6,505 nucleotides of DNA from Deltaproteobacteria bacterium (lineage in GTDB: Bacteria > Desulfobacterota > Desulfobacteria > Desulfobacterales > Desulfobacteraceae). Where the stretch lies: positions 1 through 6,505 of the forward strand of contig QMMT01000127.1 of NCBI GenBank assembly GCA_003647385.1, read 5' to 3'. The position numbers were made by a program, and so were the translations under genes. The notes beneath the pieces were generated by a model. That model was not told the DNA's origin. It did not search any database and was given only the letters and a program-made list of their open reading frames with translations. Of this stretch, positions 1 to 4,279 are shown one piece after another; position 1 is the stretch's first letter, and each line of letters begins with the position of its first letter.

Positions 1-51
1 ATCGTAGATAAGAGTATAACTATAGAGAGGAGGAATAGAGCACCAACTACT

Positions 52-330
52 ATGCATATGGGTGGTGAGTGCGAGACTCATGAGGACTGTATGGAGAAAT
101 ATGGACTAGGATGGTTCTGTGAAAAAGAGTGTGTGGATTGGGACTGGGATGCGCTTCATAACTGTTTAAGAGGGTGTGAAGAACAGCATGTAGCCTGTGA
201 GTTAGCCTGTCAAATTGAGCCAACTCCCTTCTGTGAAGCTGCCTGCTTAGCAGCATACATAGGATGTACATTGTATTGCTATAATACGCACTGCATTGAA
301 TGGGAGGGTAAATGTGTACAACGTTGGTAA
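52..330 (+). CDS. Small cysteine-rich protein, function unknown; 5' end uncertain
   Basis: I do not recognise this as a named family. The 92-residue reading from ATG 52 has 14 cysteines (7, 13, 23, 27, 38, 42, 49, 53, 61, 65, 72, 76, 81, 88). The first 28 residues (C-x5-C-x9-C-x3-C) resemble short secreted Cys-rich modules seen in deltaproteobacteria. Residues 38-53 and 61-76 then carry the same C-x3-C-x6-C-x3-C pattern twice, offset by exactly 23 residues and separated by a Pro-Thr-Pro break (57-59). This suggests a cysteine-stapled or metal-binding helical hairpin. There is no signal peptide or membrane segment after this Met. The frame has no stop back to base 1, and the good purine-rich GAGAGGAGG (25-33) lies 18 bases from ATG 52, too far for a normal ribosome site. 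The true start, and any export signal, may therefore lie before the window. No partner gene is evident. Reality as a gene is likely; function is unknown. Confidence 0.6.
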   Translation: MHMGGECETHEDCMEKYGLGWFCEKECVDWDWDALHNCLRGCEEQHVACELACQIEPTPFCEAACLAAYIGCTLYCYNTHCIEWEGKCVQRW

Positions 331-491
331 AACTTTTTTTTTTACTTGATCTCTATAATTTACCTGGGTAAGCTATTACGATCAAAAAGCACATGTACTC
401 TAATTATTTTAATCATATCTTTCCCTTATACTTAAATTGTCTTTTGAAAATTTATTTGTTTTGCATCACTAAATTTTGTACACTGATTTTT

Positions 492-869
492 ATGGAAAAT
501 AGAGATTTGTTTGAGAAGGTTATGGGATTTGCAGAGAGTGGAAACGGGAGAAGACTGCTGAATACTTTAAATAAGAGAGATACTGTTTTGACTTCTTTTA
601 AGCTGGATGAGGTTTTGAGGGCTTATTGTGAAATTGGTTTGCCTAAGGAAGTTGAAATATTGAAGAAAAGAAGAGGCATTTTGAAGGATGATCAGTACAA
701 TGCTCTGGCTGAAGAGGTCAGGGTTAATTGTTGTCCTGAAAAGTATGAAGATTTTGCGGTTTCTTTGAGGAATTTGCTGCGTAGTGGTATGCGGATGAAT
801 CCTACTAAGATGGATGGTGAAGGGTTGGTTTGCGGTTTGTTTAAATCTCAAATAAAAATTGCGCCATGA
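492..869 (+). CDS. Hypothetical protein, unrecognised (possible fragment)
   Basis: I chose ATG 492, giving 125 residues. An in-frame ATG at 393 would add 33 residues, but that extension is a Phe/Tyr/Leu/Ile-rich translation of very AT-rich DNA and looks like non-coding sequence. If it were real, it would be a hydrophobic N-terminus. Neither start has a visible Shine-Dalgarno sequence. The protein is soluble, charged and probably mostly helical (residues 1-90 rich in Glu, Lys, Arg and Leu), with a Cys-Cys pair near residue 80 and no motif I can name. Its codons are unusual for the window: the coding strand is G- and T-rich and poor in C, with many TTG, AGG, GAG and AAG codons, unlike the helicase and AOR genes. 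That fits foreign or relic DNA. It ends 45 bases before the hsdM remnant on the same strand. It could be the tail or head of a larger lost gene. Whether it is expressed is uncertain. Confidence 0.4.
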   Translation: MENRDLFEKVMGFAESGNGRRLLNTLNKRDTVLTSFKLDEVLRAYCEIGLPKEVEILKKRRGILKDDQYNALAEEVRVNCCPEKYEDFAVSLRNLLRSGMRMNPTKMDGEGLVCGLFKSQIKIAP

Positions 870-914
870 TTTATAGACAGTCATAACTTAAAAAAATTAA
901 GAGATAGAGAACAT

Positions 915-1154
915 ATGTTTGAACAGACGTTTAAAAACATAGATGATATACTGCACAAAGACGCTGGCTGTGGAAGTGAATTGGATTATGTCGAGCAAAC
1001 CTCGTGGGTGCTGTTTCTAAAATATCTGGAAGATTTAGAAAAAGACAAAGCCACAGCAGCCGAACTGACAGGTAAAACCTATACAAATATCATTTCTCCT
1101 GAATTTCAATGGAGCAAATGGGCAGCCCCTAAATTAAAAAACGGGGAATTGTAG
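915..1154 (+). pseudogene. hsdM: Type I restriction-modification methyltransferase HsdM, N-terminal remnant
   Basis: The 79-residue product begins MFEQTFKNIDDILHKDAGC and continues through ELDYVEQTSWVLFLKYLEDL. This is the characteristic start of the HsdM N-terminal helical domain (HsdM_N type), ending in a WAAPK-type segment near residue 70. A complete HsdM is about 480-550 residues and then carries the SAM-binding and NPPF catalytic domain. None of that follows here. The match stops at GEL (residues 77-79) at a TAG codon, exactly where the family normally continues, and a transposase-type gene begins within 6 bases. The start matches the family start exactly, with only a weak purine stretch (about 898-910) as ribosome site. 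No hsdS or hsdR is in the window. The fragment cannot methylate DNA. It is the remains of a type I R-M locus cut by a deletion or insertion. Family call is confident; breakage is directly visible. Confidence 0.88.
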
Positions 1155-1159
1155 GTCAA

Positions 1160-1518
1160 ATGAGAAAATACAATCCTGATATTCATCACAGGCGATCAAT
1201 CAGATTAAAGGAATGGCAACGACGGCGGGAACGGGAACAAAACCGGGATTGTCGCGGGTTGTGCAATCATTTAAACGGCATACGACAATTGAATATATTA
1301 AAATGGCAAAACAAAATATTTTACCATCATTTGATAAACGTATTTGGCAACGAAATTATTGGGAATACATCATCCGTAATGAAAATGAATTTATTAAAAT
1401 ATCAGAATATATCAAAAATAACCCCATAAAATGGAATGGGGATAAATTAAATGGCGGTGAGGGAAATTTTGTAATGGAATCATCAGCACCATACAATGAA
1501 GAAAACTGGATGGTATAA
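1160..1518 (+). pseudogene. REP-associated tyrosine transposase (RAYT, IS200/Y1-like) with internal deletion
   Basis: Two pieces of one RAYT family gene are joined out of frame. Codons from ATG 1160 give the typical N-terminus (MRKYNPDIHHRRSIRLKE, 18 residues). From about 1214 the match moves to another frame (read from 1213) with the family C-terminus: GLSRVVQSFKRHTTIEYI, then the FDKRIWQRNYWEYIIRNE segment, then ISEYIKNNPIKW, ending ENWMV. The family is normally about 150-200 residues or more. The roughly 90-100 residues between these blocks, including the HUH metal-binding motif (His-x-His), are missing, so the enzyme is inactive. The Tyr in the RNYWEYIIRN segment probably corresponds to the nucleophile; this is inferred from family position. 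RAYTs are Y1 HUH single-strand nucleases linked to REP repeats. I see no REP-like palindromes beside it. It sits 5 bases after the hsdM stop and 3 bases before the rhuM start. Confidence 0.82.
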
Positions 1519-1521
1519 AAT

Positions 1522-2460
1522 ATGAATATAACAAAAAAACCAATCAGAAATTGTCCTATACACCACAACAGACGGCAAAATCAAAATCGATACGATTTTC
1601 CAAAGCGAAACCATCTGGTTAACTCAAAAAAAAACAGCAGAACTTTTTGATGTCAAGCGGTCAGCCATAACAAAACACCTGAAAAATATTTTTTAAAGCG
1701 AAGAACTGGATAAAAAAGTGGTAAGTTCCATTTTGGAACATACCACTCAGCATGGCGCTATTAAAGGTAAAACACAAACAAAGCCGGTAAAGTATTACAA
1801 CCTTGATGCTATAATAGCCGTTGGATATCGGGTTAATTCCAAAAGAGCTACCCAATTTCGAATATGGGCAACTAATGTCCTGAAAGAATATATCATCAAG
1901 GGCTTTGCCATGGATGATGAACGTCTCAAACAGACAGATAAATGGGATTACTTTGATGAGTGGCTGGAGCGTATTCGGGATATTCGGGCTTCGGAAAAGC
2001 GATTTTATCAAAAAATCCGTGATATTTATACCACAGCCATAAATTATGATAAAACCTCTGAACAGGCACAGTTTTTTTTAAGAAAGTACAAAATAAAATG
2101 CTCTGGGCTACAACCGGAAAAACAGTTGCGGAACTCATTGAAAATCGTAGTAATCCCGATGTTCTAAATATGGGACTAACTTCATGGCGAGGTTCAATTG
2201 TACGAAAGCAGGATGTTTCCATTGCCAAAAATTACCTGAATGCTGATGGAATAAAAGACCTGAACGAAATTGTCACCATGTATCTGGATTATGCGAAAAG
2301 GCAGGCTCGTCAGAGGAGAACCGTTTCTATGGAACTAATCTTACTTACAAATAAATATCAATCGTTGGAGGATGCAAAAGAAATATTGGGAGACGCAGCA
2401 AATATCAGTTCATTGTGTATAGAATTTCAGCAATATCTGTATCTTCAGAAAGTGGCATAA
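1522..2460 (+). pseudogene. rhuM: RhuM family protein, disrupted by two frameshifts and one nonsense codon
   Basis: The conserved RhuM protein (about 330 residues) can be followed almost end to end. From 1547 the sequence reads EIVLYTTTDGKIKIDTIF and then the ETIWLTQKKTAELF helix-turn-helix-like block. After that come KYYNLDAIIAVGYRV, TQFRIWATNVLKEYIIKGF, RIRDIRASEKRFYQKIRDIY, and, from 2098 in another frame, ENRSNPDVLNMGLTSWRG and VSIAKNYLNADGIKDLNEIV. Three lesions break it. A7 at 1533-1539 needs to be A6 to join ATG 1522 to the body. TAA at 1694-1696 stands where the family has Glu (KNIF-E-SEEL). T8 at 2072-2079 needs to be T9 to restore FFFKKVQNKM. The repaired protein would have about 312 residues, with a poorly conserved last 50. 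The biochemical role of RhuM is not established. The gene is a frequent passenger inside type I R-M loci, matching the hsdM remnant upstream. Confidence 0.88.
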
Positions 2461-2513
2461 ATTAAAGTCCAGCACATCTTGTGATTGCTTTGAAACAGGC
2501 CCCGGCGCGGTAA

Positions 2514-3971
2514 TTATTTTCGCCTGTATTTGCCCGGCCTGCGTTTACCTTTAAAGGGTTTTCTTTTTTGATATGAAGGTTTTTTAGGAACATATTTTTT
2601 CTCAGGCTTTGGCAGTGGTTTGTCCAGTTCCTCTGACGGATACTCACATTCGATTTTGTTTCCCAGCACTTCTTCTATCTTGGGAATAAAAAAGGAACTC
2701 ATTTCATCTGCAAAGCTGATGGAAGTTCCTGTGGCACCAGCCCTTCCAGTTCTTCCGATTCTATGGATATAGTGTTCAGGTTCGTAAGGGAGATCATAGT
2801 TAATGACATGACTGATGCCTTCAATATGCAGTCCGCGGGCAGCTACATCCGTTGCCACTAAAATATTGATCCTGCCATTCTTGAAATTATTTAAGACCTT
2901 AAACCGTTTGTCCTGGGCGACATCTCCCGACAGTACACCGCATTTCTGGCCGTACCGGTCAAGTTTTTCCGACAGGATTCTTGCGGTATCTTTACGATTT
3001 ACAAACAAAAGAACGCGTTTTAGCTGTTCATTGTTGATCAGGTTATAGACATGTTTAAATTTATCTTTTTCAGTTGAAATATAGATGATCTGATGGATGC
3101 TGTCGGCAGCAGCCTGTTCAGGATCTATTTCTATCTGAACGGCTCCTTTGGTCGTCCAGCTCTCTGCCAGCCTTAAGACATCCGCTGTTAAAGTGGCGGA
3201 AAAGAAAAGGGTCTGACGATTATTTTTGTGGGGTGTTTTTAATATAATCCTGCGGACATCCGGAATAAACCCCATATCCAGCATCCGATCCGCTTCATCA
3301 ATAACAATAATTTCAATTTTGGAAGGATTGATCAATCGTTTACCCATGAAATCAATGAGACGTCCTGGAGTTGCAACAATAACATCCACCGGTTTTTGTT
3401 TCAACATGATCTGCTGCTGTTTATAGCCTGTCCCGCCAAAAATGGCTATAATTCTTAAGTTGGTATATCTGGCAAGTTCCTTGAAATCTTTTTCAATCTG
3501 ATAGACCAGCTCTCTTGTCGGAGCAAGAATAAGGGCTCTTGGGGTTCCATTCCTGTTTTTAAATGCCTTTTTTATGAAGGCTGAAAGGATGGTGATAATG
3601 AAGCTGGCACTTTTACCGGTACCGGTCTGGGCCTTTGCAGTGGCATCCGTTCCCTGTAGCGTGTGGGACAACAATTTTGCCTGGATTGGGGTACAATAGT
3701 TGAATTTTAGATCGGAAATGGCATGCATGACACTCAATGGCAGATCCAGATCATGAAATCTTGTTTCCCCTTCCTTTGGTTCTACAGCAAAATCATTAAC
3801 AGACCATTTTTTTTCCCTGTATTGTGAGTGGGGTCTTGGGGGCCGTTTTTTTTTAATTTTGTTTTTGGGGCTGGAAGGTGGTGAAACAACAGTTGATGAT
3901 GGTGTTGGGGATGGATCTGTTGGGTGCTTTTTGCTAAAAAGCGTATTTAAAAATAGAAAAAATTGTTTCAA
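2514..3971 (-). CDS. rhlB: ATP-dependent DEAD-box RNA helicase, RhlB-like
   Basis: This 485-residue cytoplasmic protein unwinds RNA duplexes using ATP. All helicase motifs are present: Q motif with TPIQ (94-97), motif I AQTGTGKS (114-121), Ia PTRELV (151-156), Ib TPGR (201-204), II DEAD (225-228), III SAT (258-260), IV LLFVN (321-325), V ATDVAARGLHI (373-383) and VI HRIGRTGRAG (403-412). The SGDVAQDKR segment (348-356) and ARGLHI favour RhlB over RhlE. E. coli RhlB is about 420 residues. The extra length is an N-terminal Pro/Ser/Lys-rich disordered stretch (about 14-55). A Lys/Arg-rich tail (455-485) probably aids RNA binding. The start is TTG at 3971: an in-frame TAA lies shortly upstream, and the first ATG downstream (Met82) is inside the Q-motif region. 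The ribosome site is weak (AAAGAAAG). It lies 107 bases after the MoaD-like gene, beyond a hairpin, so it is probably a separate transcript. RhlB versus another DEAD-box subfamily is not certain. Confidence 0.92.
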   Translation of the reverse strand: MKQFFLFLNTLFSKKHPTDPSPTPSSTVVSPPSSPKNKIKKKRPPRPHSQYREKKWSVNDFAVEPKEGETRFHDLDLPLSVMHAISDLKFNYCTPIQAKLLSHTLQGTDATAKAQTGTGKSASFIITILSAFIKKAFKNRNGTPRALILAPTRELVYQIEKDFKELARYTNLRIIAIFGGTGYKQQQIMLKQKPVDVIVATPGRLIDFMGKRLINPSKIEIIVIDEADRMLDMGFIPDVRRIILKTPHKNNRQTLFFSATLTADVLRLAESWTTKGAVQIEIDPEQAAADSIHQIIYISTEKDKFKHVYNLINNEQLKRVLLFVNRKDTARILSEKLDRYGQKCGVLSGDVAQDKRFKVLNNFKNGRINILVATDVAARGLHIEGISHVINYDLPYEPEHYIHRIGRTGRAGATGTSISFADEMSSFFIPKIEEVLGNKIECEYPSEELDKPLPKPEKKYVPKKPSYQKRKPFKGKRRPGKYRRK

Positions 3972-4003
3972 TCGTTGCTTTCTTTTTTTAGGTTAAAATG
4001 TTG

Positions 4004-4045
4004 ACAGCCTGCCTGCTTTCAAATGGTTTTTAGCAGACAGGCTGT
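4004..4045 (-). terminator. Strong stem-loop closing the AOR-MoaD operon
   Basis: Arms 4004-4017 and 4032-4045 are 14 bases each with a 14-base loop. Read as - strand RNA all 14 positions can pair, one as a G-U wobble. Read as + strand RNA the same position is a C-A mismatch, which favours function on the - strand. It lies 33 bases beyond the stop of the MoaD-like gene and before the helicase start, so it probably ends or attenuates read-through from the AOR operon. The U-tract after the stem is poor (CAACATTTT), so it may be a Rho-assisted or mRNA-stabilising hairpin rather than a classical intrinsic terminator. Confidence 0.65.
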
Positions 4046-4078
4046 TATTTGTGAAGCGAAAAATATTAAAATTTGATT

Positions 4079-4276
4079 TTATCCCCCGGCGACCAGGGGC
4101 AGCAGTTGAATCTTGGAGTTGTCCGGTATAGTTGCTTTGGCAAAATTCGGACTTGAAACAAGTTTGCCGTTTAAGCGGACGACTGCGCAGAACTCAACTT
4201 TTTCAAGGGTTAATAAAAGAGAGGCAATGGTCATATTTTCAGACCATGGTACCTTCTTTTCATTAACTTCTATCAT
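4079..4276 (-). CDS. MoaD/ThiS-like ubiquitin-fold sulfur carrier protein
   Basis: This 65-residue protein has the beta-grasp sulfur-carrier pattern. It has a short N-terminal strand (MIEVNEKKVPW), a helix with the ASLLLTLE segment (18-25), a strand with VVRLNGKLV (32-40), and the C-terminal IQLLPLVAGG ending in Gly64-Gly65. In MoaD and ThiS this diglycine is adenylated and thiocarboxylated by a MoeB/ThiF-type E1 enzyme and donates sulfur to molybdopterin or thiazole. Its length is closer to ThiS (about 66) than to E. coli MoaD (81). The neighbour decides the likely role: its ATG follows the AOR stop by three bases, with GGAG (4288-4291) 11 bases upstream inside the AOR gene. It is therefore translated from the same message and most likely supplies dithiolene sulfur for the pterin cofactor of that enzyme. 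A thiamine or other sulfur-transfer role cannot be excluded. No E1 partner is in the window. Confidence 0.85.
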   Translation of the reverse strand: MIEVNEKKVPWSENMTIASLLLTLEKVEFCAVVRLNGKLVSSPNFAKATIPDNSKIQLLPLVAGG

Positions 4277-4279
4277 CTG

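Noticed and set aside
50..271. Minus-strand ORF of 73 residues across the cysteine-rich gene
   Set aside because: His/Arg/Pro-rich antisense shadow of the + strand frame, with no recognisable motif.
334..343. T10 tract just after the cysteine-rich gene as an intrinsic terminator
   Set aside because: No stable stem precedes it; only a 3-bp GTT/AAC pairing is available, so it is left as a homopolymer run.
359..372. TTACC-TG-GGTAA palindrome as an operator or hairpin
   Set aside because: Five base pairs with a two-base loop, in AT-rich DNA; not distinguishable from chance.
567..884. Minus-strand ORF of 105 residues opposite the hypothetical gene
   Set aside because: Composition typical of an antisense shadow; no start signal and no family resemblance.
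1661..2228. Minus-strand ORFs opposite the rhuM pseudogene
   Set aside because: The + strand translation matches RhuM almost throughout, so these are shadows.
2461..2513. GC-rich GGCCCCGGCGCGG as a terminator between the convergent rhuM and helicase genes
   Set aside because: It does not form a proper stem-loop and no T-run follows on either strand.
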